DNA from: Sediminibacter sp. Hel_I_10
GTDB lineage: Bacteria > Bacteroidota > Bacteroidia > Flavobacteriales > Flavobacteriaceae
Direction of reading: 5' to 3'
Assembly: GCF_000688335.1 (NCBI RefSeq)
Contig: NZ_JHZX01000001.1
Coordinates: forward strand, 1-64,000
DNA length: 64,000 nucleotides
Notes under the pieces: generated by a model
Told to the model about the DNA's origin: nothing
Databases searched by the model: none
The model's input: only the letters and a program-made list of their open reading frames with translations
Translations under genes and position numbers: made by a program
In this document: positions 15,101 to 23,627 of the stretch, piece after piece
Layout of the letters: the number at the start of each line of letters is the position of its first letter
How positions within the stretch are numbered: position 1 is the stretch's first letter

Positions 15101-16568
15101 TGGTGTTGAAAATAAAGACCAACGCTACGAATGGAAAAAGTTTAGAAGTGAAATCATCACCTTAGGAAGCGTGACTCAACCGAACGTAGCTACTCCTCTA
15201 ATCAATGAATTTGTGGTAGACCATGTTGGTGGTGACACGGCTGAGTATGTTGAAATTCTTGGGGATCCCTTTACCGATTACTCTAACTACACTTTGGTTG
15301 AAATTGAGGGAGATGGCACTGCTACCGGCTTAATTGATGATGGTACATTTACTTTGGGTACAACGGATGCTAATGGATTCTGGACCACACCATTTCAAGC
15401 TAATAGTTTTGAAAATGGAACCTCCACCTTATTGTTGGTAGAAAATTATACCGGAACTCTTGATGACGATATTGATACAAATGATGATGGGACTATTGAT
15501 GTCACGTTTTGGTCTGCCGTTGTTGATGGTGTAGGACGATCAGATGGTGATACTGGTGATTTGGTTTACGCTATAGATTTAGCTCCAAATTTTGATGGTA
15601 TCGATAGTAAAGTTGGTGGTGCGTCACGTATTCCCAACGGAACCGATACCGATACTTCTGCTGATTGGGTAAGAAATGACGTAGACGGTGAAGGTCTCGA
15701 AGGCTTTACAGGAACTCCTGATGACGGAGAAGCCATCAATACGCCAAATGCCTCTAACAAATTGGTGGGACCAACACTTCAAATTACTGAAATCTGGCCT
15801 GGAAATGGAGAAGGAGACAATCTTACGGCTGATTGGTTTGAAATCAAGAACGATGGTCCTATTGCTTATACTCTAGATTTAGGAGGTCTTTATTTTGATG
15901 ACGAGTCTCAAGATCCTAACTCAGCCGTATTAATCAGTGGAATTTCTTCTATTGCTCCAGGAGAAACCGTTGTTGCCATTGATGCTGGAGACAGCGCTAA
16001 TTTTGAAGCAGTTTGGGCTAATTACGATCTCTCAGGCATTCAAATAGGAACGTACGCTGGAGCTGGTCTATCTGGCGGCGGTGATGCGGTCACACTGTGG
16101 ATTGGTGAGCCAACAACAGTTGGTAATATTGTAGATTATGAAGTATTTCCAACTACAGCAACAAACCCTGGTCAATCTTACGATGTTGAAAAAGGAGGAT
16201 TTAGCGAGGTTGGAGAGCTACCCTACTCACCTATTGCTACAGCCACTAATAACATGGGAGAAGCTGCTATTGGTTCTCCAGGAAATCAAGGACCTACTTT
16301 AGGCGTCAACAATCCTAGTCTATCAAATTTGAGTGCAACCATTTATCCTACCCCATTCAGCAATGTATTGCATATTGCGGTGAATCTTAAAACACCACAG
16401 CAGGTAACACTTCGTATTGTGAATACTATGGGGGCTGTAGTCTATAGCAACGCGTTGATGCTATATAATGGTCAGCTTCGTGTTGAAAACCTGAGCCACT
16501 TGTCTTCTGGTGTTTATATTCTAAACGTTCAAGAATTAGGGATCAATCAAAAGATTATTAAAAAGTAA
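12183..16568 (+). CDS. Large secreted LTD-repeat protein with T9SS sorting domain
   Basis: This 1461-residue protein has a signal peptide (residues 1-20, ending LAFAQ). Three tandem repeats of about 180 residues begin LQITEIWPGNGEGENLTADW at about 24, 204 and 386; they resemble lamin-tail domains. Next come an Ig-like stretch (about 570-685), a DUF3616-like beta-propeller region (about 690-1010), another LTD-like region (about 1025-1195, starting LINEFVVDHVGGD) and a fourth LQITEIWPGNGEG repeat at 1199. The end (about 1390-1461, IYPTPFSNVLHI to NQKIIKK) is a type A T9SS sorting domain, so it should be exported to the surface or released. Function is unknown; it has no visible catalytic motif. 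Confidence 0.88.
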   Translation: MFKKITILTAILLTNYLAFAQVSLQITEIWPGNGEGENLTADWFEITNTGNDTWTPSMGNLYFDDDSQDFSTADLISGITSIAPGASVIAIDDDNTEEFIAVWGSVYNLTNIQIGTYAGAGLSGSGDGVTLFMSVDAPIDASSIVDFESYPNANANPGQSYDVIEATFSVAGTGTYLPVATTVNDMNEAAVGSPGNLGPATINLQITEIWPGNGEGENLTADWFEITNTGTTAWTPSMGNLYFDDESQDFADAALINGISTIAPGESVIAIDTDAAGVMEFEIVWGAVYNLNGVKIGTYDGSGLGGGGDGVTLFMSETAPTDASSIIAFETYPDTDANPGQSYDVLSTSFSIIGEAPYFPVATATNDGGESAVGSPGNLGPATINLQITEIWPGNGEGENLTADWFEITNTGNTAWSSTMGNLYFDDESQDFADAALITGISTIAPGESVIAMDTDATGVMEFELVWGAVYNLNGVQIGTYDGSGLGGGGDGVTLFMSETAPTDASSIIAFETYPDTDANPGQSYDVLSTSFSIIGEAPYFPVATATNDGGESAVGSPGNLGPVAETPLSIKVDTVNLTSFLNLPEENSGAVSGVVNDPSDPASVFGIPFIISDVVSPIADLVVTATSSNESVVPNANLVLTGTDSNRLLTITPTAIGFTTIAVTVENTNSTTQSYNISYAASAASVTPNTSIFHSGSSDGSTGIAIEDNYIWIGDDEDQTLRLYNGSQSGLAVQEINFNTDLGSTNEVDLEGSFRIDNTIYWMGSHESDERASLFSTNISGSGATSTLSYIDKYTGLRDDLLAWDANNAHGLGVNFFGLNTALEIEALALAPNSTTTAYLGLRSSTSEGNAIIIPVTNFTDLPGATAGSSTFGAPILINLNGRTLRSIECNADGCVLIGGPFGNNTDFKLYTWTGDASDEPELRSADLSALNTNGSFEGLVNLPNSTFLGSDGDTDNVTLLVDLGATVIYEDGVENKDQRYEWKKFRSEIITLGSVTQPNVATPLINEFVVDHVGGDTAEYVEILGDPFTDYSNYTLVEIEGDGTATGLIDDGTFTLGTTDANGFWTTPFQANSFENGTSTLLLVENYTGTLDDDIDTNDDGTIDVTFWSAVVDGVGRSDGDTGDLVYAIDLAPNFDGIDSKVGGASRIPNGTDTDTSADWVRNDVDGEGLEGFTGTPDDGEAINTPNASNKLVGPTLQITEIWPGNGEGDNLTADWFEIKNDGPIAYTLDLGGLYFDDESQDPNSAVLISGISSIAPGETVVAIDAGDSANFEAVWANYDLSGIQIGTYAGAGLSGGGDAVTLWIGEPTTVGNIVDYEVFPTTATNPGQSYDVEKGGFSEVGELPYSPIATATNNMGEAAIGSPGNQGPTLGVNNPSLSNLSATIYPTPFSNVLHIAVNLKTPQQVTLRIVNTMGAVVYSNALMLYNGQLRVENLSHLSSGVYILNVQELGINQKIIKK
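12252..13883 (+). repeat. Three tandem coding repeats of 540-546 bp
   Basis: Copies begin at 12252, 12792 and 13338. Copies 2 and 3 (546 bp each) are nearly identical in DNA over long stretches, including synonymous positions, while copy 1 is more diverged. A fourth, distant copy begins at 15777. The pattern indicates recent duplication or gene conversion of copies 2 and 3. Confidence 0.85.
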
Positions 16569-16571
16569 GCA

Positions 16572-16632
16572 CTTGATCTGAATCAAGCCTGCATAAATTT
16601 AAAACAGCATCTCTTTAACGGGATGCTGTTTT
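16572..16632 (+). terminator. Terminator of the LTD surface-protein gene
   Basis: AAACAGCATC (16602-16611) pairs with GATGCTGTTT (16622-16631), loop of 10, followed by more T. A small CTTGAT/ATCAAG hairpin (about 16573-16588) lies between it and the stop codon. Confidence 0.8.
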
Positions 16633-16685
16633 TATTTAAAAGCTTATTAGCCCTTGTCATTTCATCTAGATAGGATGCTGTGCTT

Positions 16686-19235
16686 CTAAATCGCTTTCCG
16701 AAGCACCTCAAGCGGAGAACTCCTCAGCACCGTTTTAATATTACTTAATCCTATCACCAATACCAAAAGCGAAATGCCTGGAAGCAAAATCAAAAACGGC
16801 ATTGCCGAAGGAACAAAGGGTTCCTTAAAAACAAATAGCGCTAAAAGCAAGCTACTCAACAAAGCCAGAATGATGCCCACAAAGCTTCCTATAACTCCTA
16901 GAAAAAGATATTCAAAAGCTGAAATTTTTAAAATTTGCGCATTTTTTGCACCTAGGGTTCTGAGCAACACACTTTCTTTAATGCGTTGGTATTTACTATT
17001 GCGTACCGAGCCAATTAATACAATGATACCCGTAAGGATACTAAAGAAAGCCATAAAATTAATAATCCAAGAGACTTTGTCTAAAATATCCTCTACAATA
17101 CTGTACACCTGCCTGAGATCTATAACCGAAACGTTAGGATATTTAGCCACCAAATCCCGCTGTAATTCTGCAGAAGCAGCTTCATCTTCAACATAAGTTG
17201 TGAGTACATTAAATTGCGGTGCCGCTTCTAAAACACCCTTCGGAAAAACGATTGAAAAATTAAGTTGCAATCGTCCCCAGTCTACCGCTCTAATGCTACC
17301 CACTGTTGTTTCCATCAAAACGCCTTGTACATTGAAGACAATAGGGTCTCCAATGCCGACTTTCGCATCTTCGGCAATATTATCTGAAATAGAAATGACT
17401 ATAGGTGCTCCTGGCTGAAGTTTAGGCGTCCACTCCCCTTCTATGAGCTCTTCCGAAGCAATTAATGAATCTCTATAGGTGGTCCTAAATTCGTGATTTA
17501 AGATCCAACTTCGTATTTGGGCGGTGCTATCTGCCCTTAACTCTTTAACCAATTGCCCCTTAATGCTGTGCATTCGCATGGTAACCAAAGGAATATTATC
17601 CATAAGGTCTAGATGCTTAGTTTCAAAAGTTGTTTTAATGGTTTCCAACTGATCGCTTTGTACATCTAACAAAATCACATTGGCCTGTTCTTTACCTTGA
17701 CCCACTTCTGTTTTATCCAGTAAAATATCTTTTGTAAAGTACAGGGTACTCATAAGAAAGGTTCCTAAACCTATAGCCACAATAAGTACCAGCGTTTGAT
17801 TATTGGGTCTGAATAAATTCAATACACTTTGTCGCGCAGGATAACTCCATGTTTTAGGAAAAAAAGCTTTAAACATTCTCATGGTAAGCATGGCAATACC
17901 TGCCAAAATTGAAAAGGTTACCAAAATTCCGAATACAAACGCTAAGGCAAACACTGCGTCTTTAAGAAGCCAGAATGAAAATAAGAACAGAAATATAATT
18001 ATGGTAGCCCCCACCGTGAATTGAGCAGCTCTTGAGTTTTTGACCAACGGATTTGCCCCAACGCGTAATACCTCTAATGGAGATACATACCAAGTGCGCA
18101 TGAGCGGTAACAGCGCAAACAATACCGACATAAAAACACCTAAAAACACACCCATGATCAAAGGTTGAATGCTAATATTGATGTTTACTTCAAATGGAAG
18201 AAAATCCGCCAGAAGGTAGGGAAACGCATATTGAAGCCCAGCGCCAATGGCCGTTCCTATGAGGCCGCCAACCAAACCGATTCCTGCAATTTGAATCAGG
18301 AAGATCAAAAAGCTTTGTCGTCTTGTTGCACCAATGCACTTTAAAATGGCAACTGCATTTAATTTTTCCTTGATATAAATCTGTACAGAACTCGCAATAC
18401 CTACACAACCCAATAACAGCGCAATGAAGGCTACCAAGTTCAAGAACTTTCCAACGTTCTCATAGCGCCTACCTAAACGTCTACTAGTACTGGTATGGGT
18501 ATCCAAATCTACATTTTCAGCATCTAACATCGGTTTTAAGCGCTGTTCTAGATTTTCAAGATTTAAAGTATCTGATGCTTTATAGAAATATTGATATTCT
18601 TTTCGGCTTCCAAATTGAATCAATTCCGTAGAAGCAATCATTCGGTAAGGCATTATTACAGGCGGCGCAACACTAGTAGAAATGGCCGTACTCCCTGGAA
18701 TAGCCTTTAATGCCCCGGCAATAGGTATGGTCAACGCTCCAACTTTAATAGAATCTCCAGGCTTGATACCAAACTGTAGCATTAAGGTGGCATCAACAAG
18801 GGCACCACCATTTTCTTGATAGTGAGTTGCGGCATCTGCTGGTTGGGTTGTTATGGTGCCGTAGAACGGAAATTGGCCTTCTATACCCCTAACCCGAACC
18901 AATTTTGTGCCTCCATTTTTTGGAAAGGCAATCATGGATACAAAATTGACTTCTGAGGCGTCTGGTTGAAGTGAGTCGATGATAGATTGTGCTCGTTCAG
19001 TTGGTACTTGCCGACTATCTATGATATAATCGGCACCCATCAAGGCCTTAGATTGACTTTGAATATTTGACTTCAGGTTTTCGCTAAATAATTGAATAGA
19101 CACTACAGCGGCAATTCCTAAAATAATGGAAGCCATAAACAATAGTAGACGTACTCGACTGGCTTTGGCATCACGCCAAGCCATTTTAAAAAGCCATGCT
19201 GTTCGTCCGTTAGAGGTTGATTGTTGATCTATCAA
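16686..19235 (-). CDS. ABC transporter permease, FtsX-like (YbbP family)
   Basis: This 849-residue permease has an N-terminal membrane segment (MASIILGIAAVVSIQLF), a large extracytoplasmic region, a first FtsX block near residues 265-395, a second periplasmic region and a final FtsX block (about 720-845). The double-FtsX layout and length match the YbbP/LolC-like group that, with a MacB/LolD-type ATPase, moves or extracts lipophilic molecules or passes mechanical signals rather than importing solutes. Its start overlaps the ATPase stop by 4 bases. Divergent from a tesA-like gene, as in E. coli ybbAP-tesA. Substrate unknown. Confidence 0.85.
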   Translation of the reverse strand: MIDQQSTSNGRTAWLFKMAWRDAKASRVRLLLFMASIILGIAAVVSIQLFSENLKSNIQSQSKALMGADYIIDSRQVPTERAQSIIDSLQPDASEVNFVSMIAFPKNGGTKLVRVRGIEGQFPFYGTITTQPADAATHYQENGGALVDATLMLQFGIKPGDSIKVGALTIPIAGALKAIPGSTAISTSVAPPVIMPYRMIASTELIQFGSRKEYQYFYKASDTLNLENLEQRLKPMLDAENVDLDTHTSTSRRLGRRYENVGKFLNLVAFIALLLGCVGIASSVQIYIKEKLNAVAILKCIGATRRQSFLIFLIQIAGIGLVGGLIGTAIGAGLQYAFPYLLADFLPFEVNINISIQPLIMGVFLGVFMSVLFALLPLMRTWYVSPLEVLRVGANPLVKNSRAAQFTVGATIIIFLFLFSFWLLKDAVFALAFVFGILVTFSILAGIAMLTMRMFKAFFPKTWSYPARQSVLNLFRPNNQTLVLIVAIGLGTFLMSTLYFTKDILLDKTEVGQGKEQANVILLDVQSDQLETIKTTFETKHLDLMDNIPLVTMRMHSIKGQLVKELRADSTAQIRSWILNHEFRTTYRDSLIASEELIEGEWTPKLQPGAPIVISISDNIAEDAKVGIGDPIVFNVQGVLMETTVGSIRAVDWGRLQLNFSIVFPKGVLEAAPQFNVLTTYVEDEAASAELQRDLVAKYPNVSVIDLRQVYSIVEDILDKVSWIINFMAFFSILTGIIVLIGSVRNSKYQRIKESVLLRTLGAKNAQILKISAFEYLFLGVIGSFVGIILALLSSLLLALFVFKEPFVPSAMPFLILLPGISLLVLVIGLSNIKTVLRSSPLEVLRKAI

Positions 19236-19921
19236 AGCGCAGCTGTAGATTGATTGGTGATAATTTGTCCGCCCTTAAGTCTCAAAATTTGCTGAGTTCT
19301 ATTGGCCAAATCCAAATCGTGTGAGATAATAACTAATGTGGTGCCGGCGTCCTTATTTAATTCAAATAAAAGCTGAATGACTTTTTCACCAGTATCCTCA
19401 TCGAGATTTCCCGTAGGCTCATCTGCAAATAAAATAGAAGGCGCATTTGAAAATGCACGTGCTAATGCCACACGCTGCTGCTCCCCTCCAGAAAGCTGTG
19501 ATGGATAATGGTGCTTTCGATCTCCTAGACCTACTTTTTCCAACAGTTCCGCCGCTGTTATTGCAGCATGTTTTGCGCCTTGTAGCTCTAATGGTACACT
19601 CACATTCTCTAAGGCCGTTAGGGTTGGCAGCAATTGAAAGTTTTGAAAAATAAAACCTACTTCCTTATTTCTAAGTTGGGCGCATTCATCTTCTGAAAGC
19701 GTCCCTAGATCCTGTCCGCATAATTCAACGCTTCCTGAGTTTGGTCGATCTAAGCCTGCGCACAACCCTAAAAGGGTTGTTTTACCACTTCCTGAAGGGC
19801 CAACGATAGAAAACGTCTGACCTTTCTCAACCTCAAAGGAAATATCATGTAATACCGTTAATTGTTTGGATCCGCTGGTATAAGTTTTCTCCAGACCCTT
19901 TATCTTTAATATCTTTGACAT
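19232..19921 (-). CDS. ABC transporter ATP-binding protein (YbbA/LolD family)
   Basis: The 229-residue ATPase has Walker [10 protein letters not shown] (41-49), signature LSGGEQQR (143-150), Walker B ILFADEP (163-169) and the H-loop IISHD. The closeness to LolD/MacB-type ATPases fits its FtsX-like partner encoded immediately downstream with a 4-base overlap. The pair would form a complex at the inner membrane. It is divergent from the tesA-like gene, 31 bases apart. Confidence 0.9.
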   Translation of the reverse strand: MSKILKIKGLEKTYTSGSKQLTVLHDISFEVEKGQTFSIVGPSGSGKTTLLGLCAGLDRPNSGSVELCGQDLGTLSEDECAQLRNKEVGFIFQNFQLLPTLTALENVSVPLELQGAKHAAITAAELLEKVGLGDRKHHYPSQLSGGEQQRVALARAFSNAPSILFADEPTGNLDEDTGEKVIQLLFELNKDAGTTLVIISHDLDLANRTQQILRLKGGQIITNQSTAAL

Positions 19922-19952
19922 CTTAATTCAATTCACATTTATTCTTTAACAT

Positions 19953-20699
19953 ATGCAATGTTCCCAAGATAATCAAAGCAGGCTAATTGTAAGCCACACT
20001 TTAGGCCAGAAACCCTTAAAATTTTGTTATTTTCTAATGGTTCTTTTTCTTTTTTCTTGCGGAAATAAGACGAAAACAAAAGCTAATGACGCCACAGAAA
20101 CCCCTGAAAATTCAGAATCTACGGCGCCATCAACAACAGCATCTAAAACCATTTTATGCTTTGGTGACAGTATTACGGCAGGTTACGGGTTAGAAGATAG
20201 TGATGATGCCTATCCTGCTGTACTACAATCTAAAATAGATGCTTTAGATCTAGAGTATACTGTGGTAAATTCTGGCCTTAGCGGAGAAACCACCGCTGGA
20301 GGCAAAAGCAGGATCGATTGGATCCTAAACCAAGATATCGCCGTTTTTTTATTAGAACTAGGCGCTAACGATGGCTTAAGAGGCATTCCGTTAACCGAAA
20401 CCCGCACCAATTTGGCAGCTATTATAGAAGCGGTACAAAAGGATGATCCCAAAACGAAAATCATTTTAGCAGGCATGCAACTTCCACCAAATATGGGAGA
20501 GACCTATACCTCAGGATTTAAAGCCATGTATTTTGATTTAGCAGAGCAATATCAATTGTCCTTTATTCCATTTATTTTAAAAGATGTCGGTGGCATTCCT
20601 GACCTGAACCAGAGTGATGGCATCCATCCCACAGTAGAAGGTCATGAAATTGTAGCCAACACCGTTTGGGAGGTTTTAAAACCAATACTTGTGAATTGA
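19953..20699 (+). CDS. SGNH-hydrolase lipoprotein, arylesterase/TesA-like
   Basis: The 248-residue protein is a probable lipoprotein: hydrophobic stretch FCYFLMVLFLFSC with lipobox Cys36, then a Ser/Thr/Glu-rich linker and the SGNH hydrolase domain. Block I is CFGDSITAGYG (Ser73), block II GLSGET, block III LGANDGLRG and block V DGIHPTVEGH (Asp222, His225). It would hydrolyse esters or thioesters of fatty acids or lysophospholipids in the envelope. The N-terminal part before the hydrophobic stretch is unusually long, so the true start may be further in. Divergent from ybbA-like and ybbP-like genes as in E. coli. Confidence 0.87.
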   Translation: MQCSQDNQSRLIVSHTLGQKPLKFCYFLMVLFLFSCGNKTKTKANDATETPENSESTAPSTTASKTILCFGDSITAGYGLEDSDDAYPAVLQSKIDALDLEYTVVNSGLSGETTAGGKSRIDWILNQDIAVFLLELGANDGLRGIPLTETRTNLAAIIEAVQKDDPKTKIILAGMQLPPNMGETYTSGFKAMYFDLAEQYQLSFIPFILKDVGGIPDLNQSDGIHPTVEGHEIVANTVWEVLKPILVN

Positions 20700-20871
20700 T
20701 TAATAAAGCCTTAAACCAATTGAGTTCAAGTTTTTATTTAGAATATTGTAATTCAATAAATAAGCTTATTCTAAGAAAACAAGAAGGCTTACAAGTTACG
20801 ATTCTATTAAATTTTTAAATACGTTTGGGTTGTTTTAGCCTATTCCCGTAATTCGTAAAAAAAAAACAGAT

Positions 20872-21393
20872 ATGACGATTTTTGTAGATATGGATGATGT
20901 CTTGGCTGACACTTACGGCAAGCACATTGAATTATATAATAAAGAGCACAGCACTTCACTTTCCGTTGCCAATATTGAGCACGGCGAGGTTTGGCAAAAT
21001 GTTCCTGAAGCGCACGCTGGCAGCATTAACAAACATGTTCACACTCCAGGATTTTTTAGAAATTTAGAGCCTATTGCAGACAGCCAAGAAGTGATTAAAG
21101 CACTTTGGGATCAACATGAAGTATATATTGCTACAGCGGCTACACAGTTCCCGAATTCTTTACAAGAGAAGAGTGCGTGGCTTGCAGAGTTCTTTCCTTT
21201 TATTACTTGGCAACATCAAATTATGTGCGGGCATAAATTTATTTTGAATGGAGATTTACTAATTGATGATCGCTCCTATAATTTAGATCCTTTTGAAGGA
21301 GATACCCTATTATTCAATTCACCTCATAACCGCAAAGATGTTGGTTATGAACGCGTGGGAAGCTGGAAAGAAATTGCAGAAAAGCTACTTTGA
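20872..21393 (+). CDS. 5'(3')-deoxyribonucleotidase-like HAD phosphatase
   Basis: This 173-residue protein of the NT5C family has the HAD nucleophile motif FVDMDDVLADTYG at the N-terminus and a C-terminal acidic motif LIDDRSYNLDPF. It would dephosphorylate (deoxy)nucleoside monophosphates in the cytoplasm. It stands alone on the plus strand, with a terminator after it that is shared with the convergent osmC-like gene. The 172 bases upstream hold no good TAnnTTTG match that I can see. Confidence 0.82.
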   Translation: MTIFVDMDDVLADTYGKHIELYNKEHSTSLSVANIEHGEVWQNVPEAHAGSINKHVHTPGFFRNLEPIADSQEVIKALWDQHEVYIATAATQFPNSLQEKSAWLAEFFPFITWQHQIMCGHKFILNGDLLIDDRSYNLDPFEGDTLLFNSPHNRKDVGYERVGSWKEIAEKLL

Positions 21394-21436
21394 TTTCCAA
21401 ATCAGTAGACCTTTTCGTTTAAAAAACTATTATAAT

Positions 21437-21470
21437 AAAAAACAGCAAGACCATATGGACTTGCTGTTTT
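21437..21470. terminator. Bidirectional terminator
   Basis: AAAAACAGCAAG (21437-21448) and CTTGCTGTTTTT (21459-21470) form a perfect 12-bp stem with a 10-base loop between the convergent nucleotidase and OsmC genes. Confidence 0.85.
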
Positions 21471-21496
21471 TAAATTCACTTTTAATGGATTGGTTT

Positions 21497-21919
21497 TTAA
21501 CTTACCAACTCCACTTTGAGTTCTATAGTGGTATTCAATAATTTTGACACTGGACAAACTTCTTTTGCTTTATGGGCAATTTGTTGAAATTTCTCAGCAT
21601 CAATCTTAGGAACATCTCCTTTTAAGTTAAGCACAACTTTAGTAATAGCACCGTCTTCAAAGGTTACAGTAGCATCAACATCTAAACTTGTTGCTGTAAA
21701 ATCTTCTTCATTTAAGAGAAAACTCAATTGCATTGCGAAACAACCTGCATGTGCCGCACCAATTAATTCTTCAGGATTTGTTCCCTTTTTCTCATCTTCA
21801 AATCGTGTGTGAAAAGAATATTGCGTACCATCAAGCACCTTGCTTCCTGTAGTAATTTTTCCTTTTCCTTCTTTTCCACTGCCTTTCCATTCAGCATTTG
21901 CTTTTCTTGTAAATTTCAT
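21497..21919 (-). CDS. OsmC-family peroxidase
   Basis: This 140-residue protein of the OsmC/Ohr family has the two catalytic cysteines: Cys60 (AAHAGCFAMQLS) and Cys122 (AKEVCPVSKLL). It would reduce organic hydroperoxides, with electrons from lipoylated proteins or thiols. NPEELIGAAHAGCFAM is closer to OsmC than to Ohr. It starts 16 bases after the stop of an old-yellow-enzyme gene, so the two probably form an operon for oxidative or electrophile stress. Confidence 0.92.
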   Translation of the reverse strand: MKFTRKANAEWKGSGKEGKGKITTGSKVLDGTQYSFHTRFEDEKKGTNPEELIGAAHAGCFAMQLSFLLNEEDFTATSLDVDATVTFEDGAITKVVLNLKGDVPKIDAEKFQQIAHKAKEVCPVSKLLNTTIELKVELVS

Positions 21920-21935
21920 AGTTATCTATTTTTAG

Positions 21936-23042
21936 TTAAACTTCTTGTGTTTTCTTCGCTTTTGGATAATCGGTATATCCCTTCGCACCAGTGGTGTAAA
22001 AGGTGTCTTTATCCCAATCTGCCAACTCTAAATCGTATGTAAAACGTTCTACGAGATCAGGGTTAGAAATGTATAATTTTCCGTAGGAAACCAAATCTGC
22101 ATGACCTTCTTCAATCACTTTGTTCCCTTTATCTTGATCAAATTCTGAATTGATCATCAAAGTACCATTGTACAATGGCCTGAAATGTTTGGCAATATCT
22201 TTTACTGCATAAGCAATTTCCGAAACATCTGTAAATGGTTCTGATAAATGAACGTAAGCCAAATTATAATCATTCAGTTTTTTAATAATATATTCAAATG
22301 TTGGAATCGTTTCTTCATCCATAGTAATCCCGAACAAGCCATGAAGTGACGGATTGAACCTAGCGCCTATACTTTCCTGAGGAATGACCGTTTTGATAGC
22401 ATCTAGCACCTCAAAAAAGAAGCGCGTTCTATTTTCAATACTTCCTCCATAATCATCTGTACGCTTATTTGACGTCCCGTTAAAAAATTGATGAAACAGA
22501 TACCCGTTGGATGAATGGATCTCTACACCATCAAAACCAGCTTTAACTGCATTAGCTGCAGCATTTTTAAAGTCGTTGACGGTGGTTTTAATCTCCTCTA
22601 AGCTCATCGCTTTTGGAATAACCGTATCTTTAAAGCCTTCGGGTGTGTAACATTGCGCATCAGGATTTATGGCCGAGGCTGATAATGGTAATTTCCCATC
22701 GTGAAAATCAGGATGAGACATACGCCCAACATGCCATAACTGAATAAAAATCTTTCCGCCTTTATCGTGCACTCTTTTTGTAACCTGCTTCCATCCTTCT
22801 ACTTGAGCTTCAGAATGAATTCCAGCGGTATGGATATAGCCTACCGCTCTCTCTGAAACCTGAGAGCCTTCAGTAATAATAAGTCCAGCAGAAGCGCGTT
22901 GCTCATAGTATAATCCATGCAGCTCATTCGTGGGGACATTACCATCGTTATCTGCTCGACTTCGCGTCATCGGCGCCATAACGACACGATTTTTTAAAGA
23001 ACAATTTTTATGATAAGGGGTTAATAAGTGTTGTGTACTCAT
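21936..23042 (-). CDS. Old yellow enzyme, NADH:flavin oxidoreductase (alkene reductase)
   Basis: This 368-residue FMN TIM-barrel enzyme has the OYE motifs VVMAPMTRSRAD, IFIQLWHVGR, VEIHSSNGYLFHQF (substrate-binding His and Asn) and DYGGSIENR. It reduces activated alkenes, nitro compounds or quinones with NAD(P)H. A second paralogue lies at 48286-49353. It is followed by osmC 16 bases downstream and preceded by a GlcG/HbpS-like gene 81 bases upstream, in a group of redox genes. Confidence 0.92.
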   Translation of the reverse strand: MSTQHLLTPYHKNCSLKNRVVMAPMTRSRADNDGNVPTNELHGLYYEQRASAGLIITEGSQVSERAVGYIHTAGIHSEAQVEGWKQVTKRVHDKGGKIFIQLWHVGRMSHPDFHDGKLPLSASAINPDAQCYTPEGFKDTVIPKAMSLEEIKTTVNDFKNAAANAVKAGFDGVEIHSSNGYLFHQFFNGTSNKRTDDYGGSIENRTRFFFEVLDAIKTVIPQESIGARFNPSLHGLFGITMDEETIPTFEYIIKKLNDYNLAYVHLSEPFTDVSEIAYAVKDIAKHFRPLYNGTLMINSEFDQDKGNKVIEEGHADLVSYGKLYISNPDLVERFTYDLELADWDKDTFYTTGAKGYTDYPKAKKTQEV

Positions 23043-23123
23043 AAATTGGTTTTTCGTTTAAATTTAAATAAAATAAAAAACAAGACAGCCGTAAAGTTGC
23101 CTTGTTCCGTTGTAAACTCATTA

Positions 23124-23522
23124 TTAAAGTGCTTTTGCACCTGCCTCTGCAACAGTATGGTCATTCTCTACAGAACTCCCACTTACGCCGATAGCGCCAA
23201 TAATTTCGCCTGATGCATTTTTAATTGGTATACCTCCTGGGAATGAAATCAATCCGCCGTTAGAGTGCTCAATATTAAAAAGTGATCCTGCTGGTTGGGA
23301 TAGTTTTCCTATGTCTCCAGTTGGCATATCAAAAAATCGTGCTGTCTTTGCTTTTTTAAGCGAAATATCTGCACTACCTAACCAAGCGCCATCCATTCTT
23401 ACGAATGCTACTTGATTAGCACCTGAATCTACTACGGAGATATTCATTTTTGTATCGATTTCTATCGCTTTTGCTTTTGCTTTCTCAATAATGTTTTGGG
23501 CTTGTTCTAATGTAATGTTCAT
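23124..23522 (-). CDS. GlcG/HbpS-family (DUF336) heme-binding-like protein
   Basis: The 132-residue protein covers a whole GlcG/HbpS domain, with [21 protein letters not shown] and the Gly-rich [14 protein letters not shown] plus GAIGVSGSS motifs. HbpS of Streptomyces binds heme and modulates a redox two-component system; many other members have no known role. No signal peptide is seen, so it should be cytoplasmic. Its position just upstream of an OYE/OsmC pair suggests a part in oxidative-stress response, by context only. Confidence 0.85.
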   Translation of the reverse strand: MNITLEQAQNIIEKAKAKAIEIDTKMNISVVDSGANQVAFVRMDGAWLGSADISLKKAKTARFFDMPTGDIGKLSQPAGSLFNIEHSNGGLISFPGGIPIKNASGEIIGAIGVSGSSVENDHTVAEAGAKAL

Positions 23523-23627
23523 GAGTTTTTGTTTTTAGTTAATTAATAGCAGTTATATGCTCTTGAATACCATAAAGTTATCACTCATAAATAGCAAAAC
23601 CCTTAACCTATATCAATTAGTAAAACA

